DNA of 64,000 nt, from NCBI RefSeq assembly GCF_025938095.1, contig NZ_JAPCZF010000012.1:31281-95280 (forward strand). Reading direction: 5' to 3'. This document shows positions 35,701 to 43,807 of this stretch, piece after piece. Within the stretch, counting starts at the first letter, position 1, and the number at the start of each line of letters is the position of its first letter. The position numbers and the translations under genes were made by a program. The notes below the pieces were generated by a model that was not told the DNA's origin, did no database searches, and saw nothing but the letters and a program-made list of their open reading frames with translations. Origin of the DNA: Novosphingobium sp. JCM 18896 (GTDB lineage: Bacteria; Pseudomonadota; Alphaproteobacteria; Sphingomonadales; Sphingomonadaceae).

Positions 35701-36208
35701 CAAGGATCGGCATGCCCGCATGGATCAGCGCAGTTTCACTCTGATGCGCAACCGTGGACGACTTGCCCGAATGGTCATCTCCGGCAACCACCAACACGCC
35801 GCCATTGGCGCTCGCTCCGGCCGTATTACCATGCTTGAAGGGGTCTCCCGAGCGGTCCACGCCCGGCCCCTTTCCGTACCAGATGGCGAAGACACCATCT
35901 CGATTGGCGCCCGGCGTGGTCGCCAGCATCTGCGTCCCCCAGACCGCGGTGGCGGCTAGATCCTCATTGACGCCTGGCTGAAAGACCACATCGTTTTCAG
36001 CGAGATGATCTTTGGCACGCCAGAGCTCGAGATCATAGGTACCCAGGGGAGAACCGCGGTAGCCGGAGATGAACCCGGCGGTGTTGAGGCCCTGGGCCCG
36101 ATCGCGATCGCGCTGCAACATCGGCAGACGCACAAGCGCCTGCGTTCCGTTCATCATCACGGTGCCGGTCGTGGCCGTATATTTTTGGTCTAGCGTGACG
36201 TCACGCAT
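32738..36208 (-). CDS. Indolepyruvate:ferredoxin oxidoreductase family protein (fused subunits)
   Basis: About 1156 residues. This is a large fused 2-oxoacid:ferredoxin oxidoreductase that oxidatively decarboxylates a 2-oxoacid to an acyl-CoA with thiamine diphosphate, passing electrons to ferredoxin. The N-terminal LNTAGFISGYRGSPLGTYDL, a ThDP region (GEGAHWYSQAHFSDMPH, then QNMGDGTYYHSG), a cysteine-rich cluster segment (CEGCGDCSVQSNCVSV) and a C-terminal gamma domain (MVSGIGGTGVVTIGALLAMA) are all present. The start at 36208 overlaps the GST end by 8 bp; ATG 36223 is an alternative. Members in sphingomonads often lie in lipid or aromatic degradation clusters. Confidence 0.88.
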   Translation of the reverse strand: MRDVTLDQKYTATTGTVMMNGTQALVRLPMLQRDRDRAQGLNTAGFISGYRGSPLGTYDLELWRAKDHLAENDVVFQPGVNEDLAATAVWGTQMLATTPGANRDGVFAIWYGKGPGVDRSGDPFKHGNTAGASANGGVLVVAGDDHSGKSSTVAHQSETALIHAGMPILAPSNVQDVIDFGLLGWAMSRYTGLWTGFKLCNEVLEQTMTVSLDASDNGPVTPDRGDAPPNGFHNYPTHLDRAQSEIVVKRYRWPLVERFVRANRIDRVLMDAPQRRLGIVSCGKAVQDARQALTLLGLDKAAAEALGVSFYKLGCVYPVERDGLREFAMGHDELIFIEEKEGLTEQQAKAALYGQTGAPRIVGKFDEDGEFMIPADVQLEPVQLAVVIAERMRRLGIDANGVFERAERLGKQLLAVEGMKPASAARSPYFCSGCPHNSSTRFPEGSIAAGGIGCHAMAMYSGPEMLPNTQMGGEGAHWYSQAHFSDMPHIFQNMGDGTYYHSGLLAVRGAVAAGVNITFKVLFNDAVAMTGGQPVDGPLSVGDISRQVMAEGAVRCVVVTDRPDLYGADSGLADGVTVHHRDDLDRIQRELREIKGTSVLIYEQTCAAEKRRRRKRGRFPDPAKRMFINSKVCEGCGDCSVQSNCVSVWPLETELGRKRQIDQSNCNKDYSCVKGFCPSFVTVLDAEPRKPKPAALASEAMVALPEPEIVGIEGEYNIMVSGIGGTGVVTIGALLAMAAHLEGKACSVFDMTGLSQKNGAVFSHVRIARDTDALGAQKLGVGDAHLALAFDAVAALAKEPAMTYEPQRTRCVVNARVTPTPAFQRNPDLKLDKTLLLNRLEANALEMHSVDATGIGLALLGDTIAANLFMLGYASQLGLLPVGPAAIERAVEINAVSVPFNKAAFAMGRLQAAEPARVEAALVQAKPEVEFTPLTRLEDIVAHRGELLTAYQNPAYAKRFHKLVAAVASAEARAVPGSTALAVMVARNFAKLMAYKDEYEVARLHCDPTFLAQLKGTFEDGARVRYNLAPPLFSKRDPETGHLRKREFGPWVQTAFRVLARLKGLRGTAFDPFGHTAERRMERGLIDRYEMQMRMVAETLTRANHAVAIELASLPAQIRGFGHVKEANVAKVEAIEPQILDKYRSAMTAAPAQSVA

Positions 36209-36908
36209 GGGCAAGTCGTCCATCGTCGGGGGCGCGGTAGATCGCGCCCTTGTCGTTGAGATATCGTGCGAAATCGGCTTCGAAATCCGCGAGCACGACT
36301 TTAGTGCTCGATCGGTCGCGCATCGCGGCGCTCCAAGCTTCAAGTCCGCACTCTGCAATCATCGATCGCCCCCAGACGAAACGACCGAGACGGTCGCTGA
36401 TGTCGAGGCTGTAGAAGGCGAACAGGTCTGCATTCGTCATATGCTCGCCGAGCAAAAAAGGCGCAGGTCTCGCGAGGCGGACAAGGGCCGCGCTCGCGCG
36501 GTCAAGCGTAGCTCGCGCGGCGACGACGACCGGCGGACTGTTTTCCCCGCCCATGAACACGCCGGGAAAAAGGCTTCTCGTGGGCACTTCCACGTAGACC
36601 TGGACGAGGTTAACGATCTGCCGCGCGCGCGCCGCCGCGAAAGCGCCTGTTGGTCGAAGGGCCCGCGCGGGATATCGGTCGTCCAGGTATTCCAGAATTG
36701 CGACTGTTTCGGCGAGCGCCCCCTCTTCGGTCTCGAGAACAGGAATTTTGCCCATCGGGTTCAGCGAAAGGAACGCCTCGTCCTGAGCCGCGCCTCGCAC
36801 GGACAGCGTATATTCGAGGCCCTTCTCGATGAGCGCCGCGCGAACGACGTTCACATAGTTGCTGACCGGATAGCCATGCAGGGTCAGGGGGGGCCGATCC
36901 GCAGTCAT
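36201..36908 (-). CDS. Glutathione S-transferase family protein
   Basis: A 235-residue GST. The N-terminal domain (LHGYPVSNYVNVVRAALIEKG) ends with NPMGKIPVLET and the glutathione-contact AETVAILEYLDD. The helical C-terminal domain contains GEHMTNADLFAFYSLDIS with the usual aspartate. Its ATG overlaps the stop of the Rieske ferredoxin (ATGA) and its 3' end overlaps the start of the 2-oxoacid oxidoreductase, so it is in that operon. The specific reaction is unknown. Confidence 0.88.
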   Translation of the reverse strand: MTADRPPLTLHGYPVSNYVNVVRAALIEKGLEYTLSVRGAAQDEAFLSLNPMGKIPVLETEEGALAETVAILEYLDDRYPARALRPTGAFAAARARQIVNLVQVYVEVPTRSLFPGVFMGGENSPPVVVAARATLDRASAALVRLARPAPFLLGEHMTNADLFAFYSLDISDRLGRFVWGRSMIAECGLEAWSAAMRDRSSTKVVLADFEADFARYLNDKGAIYRAPDDGRLAHA

Positions 36909-37237
36909 GGCGCGACGAAGATATCGTCCCCGTCGATCCGGACGGGATAGCGCGCAAGGTGCATCGAGTCGTCTTCCTCGCATCCCCCCGTCGTCAGGTC
37001 GAAAGACCAGCCATGCCAAGGACATGTCAGCACGGTTCCCTCGACCTCACCCTCATGCAGGGGACCACCAGCGTGCGGGCACTGCCCCTGCGTCGCGACC
37101 ACTTGGCCGCGGCAGAGGAACAGAGCGACTTCGGTGTCGCCGGCATCGACGAGGATCGTCTCGCCTCGTTCGAGTGCGGCCACCGAGCCGACGCGATACT
37201 CGGCGCGTTCGCTTTGCTCGGCAGATGGTACTGTCAT
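36905..37237 (-). CDS. Rieske-type [2Fe-2S] ferredoxin
   Basis: A 110-residue soluble Rieske ferredoxin. The cluster ligands appear as CPHAGGPLHEG (Cys, His) and LTCPWHGWSFD (Cys, His). Such proteins carry electrons from a reductase to a Rieske oxygenase, or act in nitrite-reductase-type systems. The start at 37237 follows GGAGAGG. It is the first gene of the operon with GST and the 2-oxoacid oxidoreductase. It is a candidate donor for the Rieske oxygenase at 10.8-11.9 kb, although that gene is 25 kb away and under a different operator. Confidence 0.92.
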   Translation of the reverse strand: MTVPSAEQSERAEYRVGSVAALERGETILVDAGDTEVALFLCRGQVVATQGQCPHAGGPLHEGEVEGTVLTCPWHGWSFDLTTGGCEEDDSMHLARYPVRIDGDDIFVAP

Positions 37238-37357
37238 GATCCTCTCCGTCGATTGTGCTGGTATTCTAGGGCTGGAGCCTGGCCGAGACGATGGCCATGG
37301 GTGCCAGGACCCAACAGATCGTGACACAAGGGAAGTTTTTGCTCCCCGCCTGTTCGA

Positions 37358-38404
37358 TCAACGCGCGAAGGGATATCCTGGGATCTCGATCTGATCGAAC
37401 ATGCCGCCATAGCCCAGGGCCATCTGCATTTCCCATCCGACCATCTGATAGGGATGACCAAGATCGATCCGGCTTGCCTCGTCCAGTTCGGCACGAGTGG
37501 TCGCATCGAGTTCGATGTCGAGTGCCGAGAGATTATCGGAGAGCTGCGCGGCTTTCGTCGCGCCTACCACCGGAATCACACCGCGATCGATCAACCAAGC
37601 GAGAGCGATTTGCGCCGGACTGGCCCCCAGCCGGTCAGCCACAGCCTTGACGGTAGCGGCGATCGCGGCATTGCGTGCGTCGAGCGGCTGCAACTGCATC
37701 GAGTCCATGCGCCGCGGTCCATCGGATGCTGACTGTCCGAGATACTTTCCGGTCAGTATCCCGCCCGCGAGCGGAGACCAGGCGGTGACCCCGATGTCAT
37801 AACTCTTCGCGAATGGGAGGTGTTCGCGCTCGATAGAGCGCTGAACAAGACTGTATTCGAGCTGCATGGCTGCCACAGGTGCCCAGCCGCGCACATCGCT
37901 GAGCGCCTGCATCCTCGAAGCAGCCCAGGCCGGCACGTCGGACAGGCCGATATGCAGAATTTTGCCTGCACGCACGGCATCATCGAGCGCACGGTGAACC
38001 TCGTCCACGGGCGTCGTGAAGTCCCACCAATGCACATAGTAGAGATCGATATAGTCTACGCCCAGCCGCTTGAGACTCTGATCGACTGATTGCGCAAGGC
38101 TCTTGCGATGCATGCCTGCGGCATTGGGATTGTTCGCACCTGGCACCGCGTTGCCATACTTGCTGGCAATGACGAAGCGCTCGCGGTCATCGGCGATGAA
38201 CTCACCGATGATCCGCTCGCTCTCGCCGCCGGTGTACATATTGGCGGTATCGATAAAGTTGCCTCCGGCCGCAGCATAGGCGTCGAAAACCAATCGCGAC
38301 TCTTCCCGAGAACGCGACCAGTCTTCGCCTGGACCGAAGGTCATGGTGCCAAGAGCGACCTTGGCAACCCGCAGTCCGCTGCGTCCGAGAATCGTATAGC
38401 GCAT
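37358..38404 (-). CDS. Aldo/keto reductase
   Basis: A 348-residue (alpha/beta)8 NADPH-dependent reductase. The catalytic Asp and Tyr are in FIDTANMYTGGESE, Lys in FVIASKYG and His in DLYYVHWWD; the C-terminal cofactor pocket is seen in VIPVVGATKAAQLSDNL. The start MRYTILGRSG at 38404 is 8 bp after the stop of the SnoaL-like gene; the longer open frame upstream only overlaps that gene. It reduces a carbonyl or oxidises an alcohol. It is probably cotranscribed with the SnoaL-like protein. Confidence 0.93.
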   Translation of the reverse strand: MRYTILGRSGLRVAKVALGTMTFGPGEDWSRSREESRLVFDAYAAAGGNFIDTANMYTGGESERIIGEFIADDRERFVIASKYGNAVPGANNPNAAGMHRKSLAQSVDQSLKRLGVDYIDLYYVHWWDFTTPVDEVHRALDDAVRAGKILHIGLSDVPAWAASRMQALSDVRGWAPVAAMQLEYSLVQRSIEREHLPFAKSYDIGVTAWSPLAGGILTGKYLGQSASDGPRRMDSMQLQPLDARNAAIAATVKAVADRLGASPAQIALAWLIDRGVIPVVGATKAAQLSDNLSALDIELDATTRAELDEASRIDLGHPYQMVGWEMQMALGYGGMFDQIEIPGYPFAR

Positions 38405-38411
38405 GGCGGGC

Positions 38412-39140
38412 TCAGTTCGCGTTGAGACCAGGATTGTTACGCCATGCTTCATCGGGCGGAGGAATGACGCCGAGCTGTATCGCGAACTCGCGGAAGTTCC
38501 AGTGCGTGCGGCAGCGCACGATCTTCCCGTTCTTGTACATTTGCGTTGTCGTCCCGCGGGTGACCGTCGTTTTGCCCGCAGCAGGGATGCCGAAGAAATC
38601 CTCGTTATGCGTGGCCTTCCAGATCCACTGCATATAACCCCACTCATCGTAGTCGAGATCGGCCCCCAGGAAGATGCCGTTGGCGAAGCGGTTGTAGTCG
38701 GCGACCAGTTCGCCCTGCCACTCCGGCGGAACGTCGCCAGTGCGCTTTTGCGCCCGCCCCTGCCCTGCAGGCCCACTGTCGAAGGTCAGCACCTCGAACT
38801 TATGAATGCCAAAGGGGCTTTCAGGACCGGAGTTGTTGAACACCACAAAAGCCTTGTAGAGATCTTCCTTCGTAGTGATGGTCTGCATGAATTCGATATC
38901 TTCCCAGACGAAATCGTCGGCATAGTAACCCAGAACCTCTTCCGCCCCCTTGTCGAAGAACGCGGTGACCCAGTCCTGGGCCGTGCCGAAATTCTTCGTG
39001 CCCCGCCAGCTTCCACCACCGGCCGCCTCGACGGAGCTGGCCATGAAGGTTCCCTGCGTGGACTTGAGGCCGCGCAGGGTCGCGCGCTGGTCAGGCGTCA
39101 GGTGGCCCTCCTCGACGAGGCTCGAATATAGAATGTGCAT
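38412..39140 (-). CDS. SnoaL-like / NTF2-fold family protein
   Basis: A 242-residue protein with NTF2-fold features: FFDKGAEEVLGYYADDFVWEDIEFMQT, a central strand-rich half (GIHKFEVLTFDS) and WIWKATHNEDFFGIPAAGK with a late TTTQMYKNGKIVRCRTHWNF. It is longer than the small SnoaL-like protein at 5.2 kb and resembles the ester cyclase/hydratase branch. It is the upstream gene of the aldo-keto reductase and divergent from the P450 across a 286-bp gap holding an inverted repeat. The reaction is unknown. Confidence 0.75.
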   Translation of the reverse strand: MHILYSSLVEEGHLTPDQRATLRGLKSTQGTFMASSVEAAGGGSWRGTKNFGTAQDWVTAFFDKGAEEVLGYYADDFVWEDIEFMQTITTKEDLYKAFVVFNNSGPESPFGIHKFEVLTFDSGPAGQGRAQKRTGDVPPEWQGELVADYNRFANGIFLGADLDYDEWGYMQWIWKATHNEDFFGIPAAGKTTVTRGTTTQMYKNGKIVRCRTHWNFREFAIQLGVIPPPDEAWRNNPGLNAN

Positions 39141-39260
39141 CGGGCTTATCCTCTCTGCCGTAAACGTCTGGAGCCGCGCGGTCGCACCGCTGGCCCTCAG
39201 AGAGTGTTCTAGCTCAAAGGAAGCAGGTTGCTACGGCGCAACATGCCAGCGGACGGCGAT

Positions 39261-39290
39261 CGGTGACATTCGCCAAACGCAATGTCACCG
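39261..39290. promoter_or_regulatory. Inverted repeat (10-bp arms, 10-nt centre) in a P450 promoter region
   Basis: CGGTGACATT and AATGTCACCG are exact reverse complements separated by ten bases, midway between the SnoaL-like gene and the P450. The shape suits a dimeric regulator site. It is unlike the GTCAAC/GTTGAC operators. No gene is visible in the gap. Confidence 0.6.
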
Positions 39291-39426
39291 TTTGCCGTCG
39301 ACTGGCGCTTCTGGCCATTGGTATTCCTCGGCAACTGTCGCAATCCTTTGATGGCAGACGGTCGCATCGAGCGATGCACAGCTTTGGGCGCGCTTGATTG
39401 GCCACGACGAGAAGACGGAGAGGAAA

Positions 39427-40668
39427 ATGGAATTGGTTGGCGATCGGTTGGCAGGCAGTGACCGCCCTTTGGAGTACGATCCGCTCGATCCGGTCGTCAA
39501 GCACGAGCCCTACCCCTATTACGTCGAGCTTCGCCGTTCCGAGCCCATCAAATGGCTACCGTCACTGAACGCGTTCTGCGTGGCGACCTATGATGATGTC
39601 GACACCGTGCTCAAGGACGGGCGCACTTTCAGCTCGGCGCAGTTCTGGCCGGAACTCCTCGGCGAATTTGATCCGATGCCCGAAGAGCTTCCGATGATCT
39701 CCATGGATCCGCCGGGCCACGTCCAGCTGCGCAAGCTTGCCAACAAGGCGTTCGTTCCCTCGCGCATCGCTCAGCTCAAGGATCGGACCTATAAGATTTC
39801 GCACGAACTCATCGATGACATCATTGCGAAGCATGGAACTGAAGGTGAGTTCGACTGGGCCTGGGAATTCACCGCACTCTACCCAGTGACGGTCATTGCC
39901 GAGGTACTTGGCGTCCCCACCCAGCGTCGCGCCGAGTTCAAGGTCTGGGTCGACAAGATCCTTTCGGCTGCCAATCGCGCGGCCTACGAAGCTGACCAAT
40001 TGGCTGGTATCGCCGAGGCGTCGGAGAAGATGCGCGCATTCTTCGAAGAGCTCTTCGACGAACGCGCGGCCAATCTGGGCGATGATCTGATCTCTACGCT
40101 CATTCAGGCCGAGGTCGATGGCAAGAAGATGACGCGCAACCAAGTCCTTTCGATGGCGATACTGCTGCTGATCGGCGGCGTTGAGACAACGACGAACCTG
40201 CTTGGCACCACGCTTGTCGAACTCAAGCGCCATCCCGAGGTCTACCGGCGGGTGCGCGCTGATCATTCCCTGATCGCGCCGCTTCTCGAAGAAGTTCTGC
40301 GGTACAATCCGCCTGTACAGATCATCTTTCGTCACACGACGGCGGATACCGAATTGGGCGGGGTCAAGATTCCGGCTGGTTCTGCGGTCATGCCCATCTT
40401 GGCATCGGCTAACCGCGATGAAACCAAGTTCAATGATCCCGAGACCTTCGACATCGACCGCAAGATCGACGTTCCCCTCATGTCGTTTGGCCAAGGACCG
40501 CACTTCTGCCTGGGAAGTTATCTCAGCCGCATGGAGGCCAAGTCGGCTCTCGAAGTCGCATTCACGAGGTTCGCCGAACTCGACGTGATCGACGATCACA
40601 TCCACTGGCTCGATTCCTATTTCGCGCGCGGCCCGCACACGCTGCCCGTTCGCTTCAAGGCAGCATAA
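39427..40668 (+). CDS. Cytochrome P450 (bacterial class I type)
   Basis: A 413-residue soluble P450. The haem ligand is about Cys361 (SFGQGPHFCLGSYLSRM), the I-helix O2-activation motif is GGVETTTN and the K-helix ExxR is EEVLRY. The class usually needs a ferredoxin and reductase. The start at 39427 has GGAGAGGA just upstream; the longer frame adds only eleven residues. A 2-hydroxyacid dehydrogenase gene follows 32 bp later on the same strand. Substrate and CYP family number are not assigned. Confidence 0.93.
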   Translation: MELVGDRLAGSDRPLEYDPLDPVVKHEPYPYYVELRRSEPIKWLPSLNAFCVATYDDVDTVLKDGRTFSSAQFWPELLGEFDPMPEELPMISMDPPGHVQLRKLANKAFVPSRIAQLKDRTYKISHELIDDIIAKHGTEGEFDWAWEFTALYPVTVIAEVLGVPTQRRAEFKVWVDKILSAANRAAYEADQLAGIAEASEKMRAFFEELFDERAANLGDDLISTLIQAEVDGKKMTRNQVLSMAILLLIGGVETTTNLLGTTLVELKRHPEVYRRVRADHSLIAPLLEEVLRYNPPVQIIFRHTTADTELGGVKIPAGSAVMPILASANRDETKFNDPETFDIDRKIDVPLMSFGQGPHFCLGSYLSRMEAKSALEVAFTRFAELDVIDDHIHWLDSYFARGPHTLPVRFKAA

Positions 40669-40700
40669 GCCAGGTTTCGAGCCCGCCTCGCCCGGGTCTA

Positions 40701-41942
40701 ATGAAGGTATTGCGGATGTCCAATCCCGCGCGCTGCGTGAACGTCGCCGATTTCAAGGCGCTGGCTCGCCGCCAACTGCCGCGCCCGCTCTTCGACTACA
40801 TCGAGGGGGGCGCGGATGACGAGGTCACGTGCCGGTCCAATATCGGAGCCTATGACCGCTTCGAGCTGGTCCCAGGCTTTCTGCGCGACGTGCGCAACAT
40901 AGATCTGAGCCGCAAGGTTCTGGGCTGTGAACTCTCGATGCCACTGATATTGGCCCCGACCGGCATGACCCGTCTCTTCCATCCCGGCGGTGAGCTTGCT
41001 GTGGCGTCAGAGGCGGCGCGGGCGGGAGTAGGTTATGCCCTGTCGACCATGGCCACGACGAGCATCGAAGCGGTTGCCGGCACTGGCCGAGGCCCGCGGC
41101 TCTATCAGCTTTATCTGGTGAACGACGACGGCGTGAACCGCGAGATGGTCGAGCGCGCGCGCGCGGCGGGCTATGATGCCCTCATCCTGACGGTCGACTG
41201 TATCGTCGCAGGCAATCGCGAACGCGACCTTCGAAACGGGCTCACCGTTCCCCCGAAGCTTGGCCTCGGATCACTGAGCAAATTTGCGGTCAAGCCACTC
41301 TGGTGCCTTCGATATTTGGCAAGCCCAGCGTTCGATTTGCCCAATTTGAGCTCGGGCAAGGGCGGCGACGTTTCGACGCTGGCCTCGTATTTCGCCGCGA
41401 ACATGAAGCTGAGCATCACCTGGGATGACGTAGCGCGCGTTGCAAACTGGTGGAATGGACCGCTCGCGATCAAGGGGCTTCAGGCGACCAACGACGTTGT
41501 TAAGGCAGCCGACGCCGGCGCAAGCGCGGTGGTGCTTTCAAACCACGGGGGACGTCAACTCGATTTCGCGCCAGCGCCGATCGACTTGCTGGCTGACGTG
41601 GTCGACCATCTCGGCGACCGCATCGAAGTCCTTGTGGACGGCGGCATCCATCGCGGATCGCAAATCGCCAAGGCGTTGGCCATGGGTGCGCGCGCGTGTC
41701 TGGTGGGCCGGTCGTACCTCTATGGTGTCGCGGCCATGGGTGCGCCAGGCGTTCGCCGCGTGATCGAACTGCTTCGGCAGGAACTCGAGCGGACTTGCGG
41801 TCTCCTCGGCTGCGCTTCGGTCGATGAGCTCGGCCGCGAACATCTGCGTCTCGCCGGCCTGCCTCCTTATTTTCTGGCTGACAGGGATGTACCTTCGAGT
41901 CCCAGCGACTCTGAAACGCCGCTCCGCTCGATCAGCCGCTAG
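40701..41942 (+). CDS. FMN-dependent alpha-hydroxyacid oxidase/dehydrogenase
   Basis: A 413-residue TIM-barrel flavoprotein of the lactate/mandelate/glycolate oxidase family. The N-terminal FDYIEGGADDEVTCRSN, FMN-region MPLILAPTGM, and the catalytic histidine in LSNHGGRQLD are present, with the phosphate-binding DGGIHRGSQIAKALAMGA near the end. It oxidises a 2-hydroxyacid to a 2-oxoacid. A start at 40716 is equally plausible; neither has a strong ribosome-binding site. It is downstream of the P450 and its end overlaps the convergent AraC gene by 11 bp. Confidence 0.9.
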   Translation: MKVLRMSNPARCVNVADFKALARRQLPRPLFDYIEGGADDEVTCRSNIGAYDRFELVPGFLRDVRNIDLSRKVLGCELSMPLILAPTGMTRLFHPGGELAVASEAARAGVGYALSTMATTSIEAVAGTGRGPRLYQLYLVNDDGVNREMVERARAAGYDALILTVDCIVAGNRERDLRNGLTVPPKLGLGSLSKFAVKPLWCLRYLASPAFDLPNLSSGKGGDVSTLASYFAANMKLSITWDDVARVANWWNGPLAIKGLQATNDVVKAADAGASAVVLSNHGGRQLDFAPAPIDLLADVVDHLGDRIEVLVDGGIHRGSQIAKALAMGARACLVGRSYLYGVAAMGAPGVRRVIELLRQELERTCGLLGCASVDELGREHLRLAGLPPYFLADRDVPSSPSDSETPLRSISR

Positions 41943-43002
41943 CCGTCTCAAGCGAGGTGGTGGGCGGTAGGTCCACGACGACTGTACTGGGTCGCCGACC
42001 GGTCCAATCCTTGAAGGCACGAGAAAAAGTCCCGTCGTCGGAGAACCCGAGCAGGTAGGCAACCTCGCTCAGGCACATGCCGCGCCTCAGGTACTGGAAA
42101 GCCAACTCCTCGCGGACCTGACGCAGGACATCTGCGAAAGTCGTTCCTTCGCTCTTAAGGCGCCGCAGCAAAGTGCGCTCGGTCATTCCAAGCTTCTTGG
42201 TTATCTTGGCTTTCGAAGGGCCGTCATGCGGCAACTGAGCGATCAGCAGGTCGCGCACCCGGATCGAGAAGCGCCCAACCATCCGTTCATCCAGGGAACG
42301 ACTTGCAGCGTTGTCCAGCAACGAGGCCAATTCCTCGTCCGAAGACAGAATCTTGCGATCAACATCCGCCTTCCCGAACACCAGACAGGTCTGCGCCGCG
42401 TTAAAAATGATGGGACAGCCGAAGAATTCCACGAAGTTTCGGGCATCGTCGGTTTCGGCGTGAGCGAAGCGGACCTCCTCGGGCCTCAGCCCGTCATTCA
42501 AGATCCAGCGCAAGAAACTCACCACACTGGCTAGTACCGTATCTACGGTTTGATAGATCGGCGGAGGACCACCGGTATCGAAGTGAAACTCCAGAACGAC
42601 CTGGCCAGCAGCTTCGGTCAACGTTGCGGTCGTTGAATCCGATATGAGCCGGCAATATTTGGCGAAACGCTGGAGCGCACGCAGAACCGTCGCACTGCAA
42701 CTCATCGAGTATCCAACCACATGAAATGTTGCTGGACGGACCTGTTGCGCAACTTGTAGGCCAAAATGGCTGTTGCCGGTCATGTCTGTCGCGCGCCGCC
42801 ACAGCGCGCTAACCTGCCCCTGCGAGTAACGACTGTATCCCCCTTCCAACAGCGAGGGGTCCATTCCGAGCTCAAACAGGACCTGATCGGTGTCGATCCC
42901 GTCGGCCTGCATGGCTCGAATAATGGCCAGCACCCACCCAGTCAGAGCAGACCTCTTATTGGCTCCCGGCATCCCGCCTTCGGATATTTCGTTTTGCGAC
43001 AT
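41932..43002 (-). CDS. AraC family regulator (OruR-like)
   Basis: About 356 residues. The C-terminal DNA-binding domain has two helix-turn-helix units (KKLGMTERTLLRRLKSEG, then SEVAYLLGFSDDGTFSRAFK). The N-terminal ligand-binding half resembles the OruR/ArgR-type AraC group (SYRYSQGQVSALWRRA is not exact, but the layout fits). The start at 43002 is chosen for its purine-rich leader over 43050. It lies beside a P450-hydroxyacid operon that it probably controls; this is inference from position. Confidence 0.87.
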   Translation of the reverse strand: MSQNEISEGGMPGANKRSALTGWVLAIIRAMQADGIDTDQVLFELGMDPSLLEGGYSRYSQGQVSALWRRATDMTGNSHFGLQVAQQVRPATFHVVGYSMSCSATVLRALQRFAKYCRLISDSTTATLTEAAGQVVLEFHFDTGGPPPIYQTVDTVLASVVSFLRWILNDGLRPEEVRFAHAETDDARNFVEFFGCPIIFNAAQTCLVFGKADVDRKILSSDEELASLLDNAASRSLDERMVGRFSIRVRDLLIAQLPHDGPSKAKITKKLGMTERTLLRRLKSEGTTFADVLRQVREELAFQYLRRGMCLSEVAYLLGFSDDGTFSRAFKDWTGRRPSTVVVDLPPTTSLETASG

Positions 43003-43062
43003 CACAGCCCTACTTTCGCATTTATATAGCAATTCTGGCCTCCATGGCAAGAATTGCCAGTG

Positions 43063-43674
43063 CTATGATCGAAAGTAGCCGCGAAGGAGGCGTGCCGTCT
43101 CTTCAGCAATCTCGGCGACAGGTCTGCGAAGCAGACGCATCTGGGCGACCAGATGCGCAAGTCCCACAACGATCCGGGATGCCCTCTCGACTTGCGAACA
43201 AATTGGCGCCTCACCGGAACTCTCCTTAAGCGCCTTGGCGGCCAGTGGACCTACGATCCCACAAGCCCTTTGATGAAAGTCCAGGTAACTATCCCAGTAA
43301 GGACCTCCGGCTGCCGTACTCCAATCCAGCCAGATCGCGATGAGTGCGATGTTCGCGTCGAACGAGGTCGCCAAAGCTTCTAAGGTCGCTTCTAACCCGG
43401 CAAGCCCTGTCTCCGCGGACGCCATGCTGCGCAATGCGATTCCTTCGAGAAGAAACTCCGCCACATCCTCAAGCACGGCACGGGTCAAATCCTCGGACGT
43501 AGGGAAATAGTGAAACACGCTGGGCAGTGACACGCCTGCGGCGGCCGCGATCTGCGTGTGGTTTGCATGCCCTATGCCGCGTTCGGCCAAAACGCCGGCT
43601 GCGGCTGCACGAAGCTGCCGCGCGCGATCTTCGCGGCTCATCCGAGTGGCCCTCTGCCTTGCCGGCGACTTCAT
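43063..43674 (-). CDS. TetR/AcrR family regulator
   Basis: A 203-residue TetR protein. The N-terminal helix-turn-helix is RLRAAAAGVLAERGI-like followed by HTQIAAAAGVSLPSVFHYFP. The ligand-binding half ends with ARLLRGYFRS. It is divergent from the CYP101-like P450, and an 18-bp perfect palindrome lies between the two genes, the usual place for its own operator. It also precedes the AraC gene on the same strand by 60 bp. Confidence 0.91.
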   Translation of the reverse strand: MKSPARQRATRMSREDRARQLRAAAAGVLAERGIGHANHTQIAAAAGVSLPSVFHYFPTSEDLTRAVLEDVAEFLLEGIALRSMASAETGLAGLEATLEALATSFDANIALIAIWLDWSTAAGGPYWDSYLDFHQRACGIVGPLAAKALKESSGEAPICSQVERASRIVVGLAHLVAQMRLLRRPVAEIAEETARLLRGYFRS

Positions 43675-43736
43675 TGGCCAACCTTTCGCCTTGGCACGAC
43701 ATGCTCTGACTTGGCGCAGAATGTCGGACGCAGTCT

Positions 43737-43754
43737 ATTGAAGATATCTTCAAT
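43737..43754. promoter_or_regulatory. Perfect 18-bp palindrome, likely operator of the adjacent TetR protein
   Basis: ATTGAAGATATCTTCAAT, a perfect palindrome, centred 71 bp from the TetR start and 62 bp from the P450 start. Its sequence differs from the GTCAAC/GTTGAC operators. Confidence 0.75.
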
Positions 43755-43807
43755 AAATTGGACAAAGTTGGATATCAAGGCTCAACAATCGAGAGGAGTT
43801 CTTTGCC

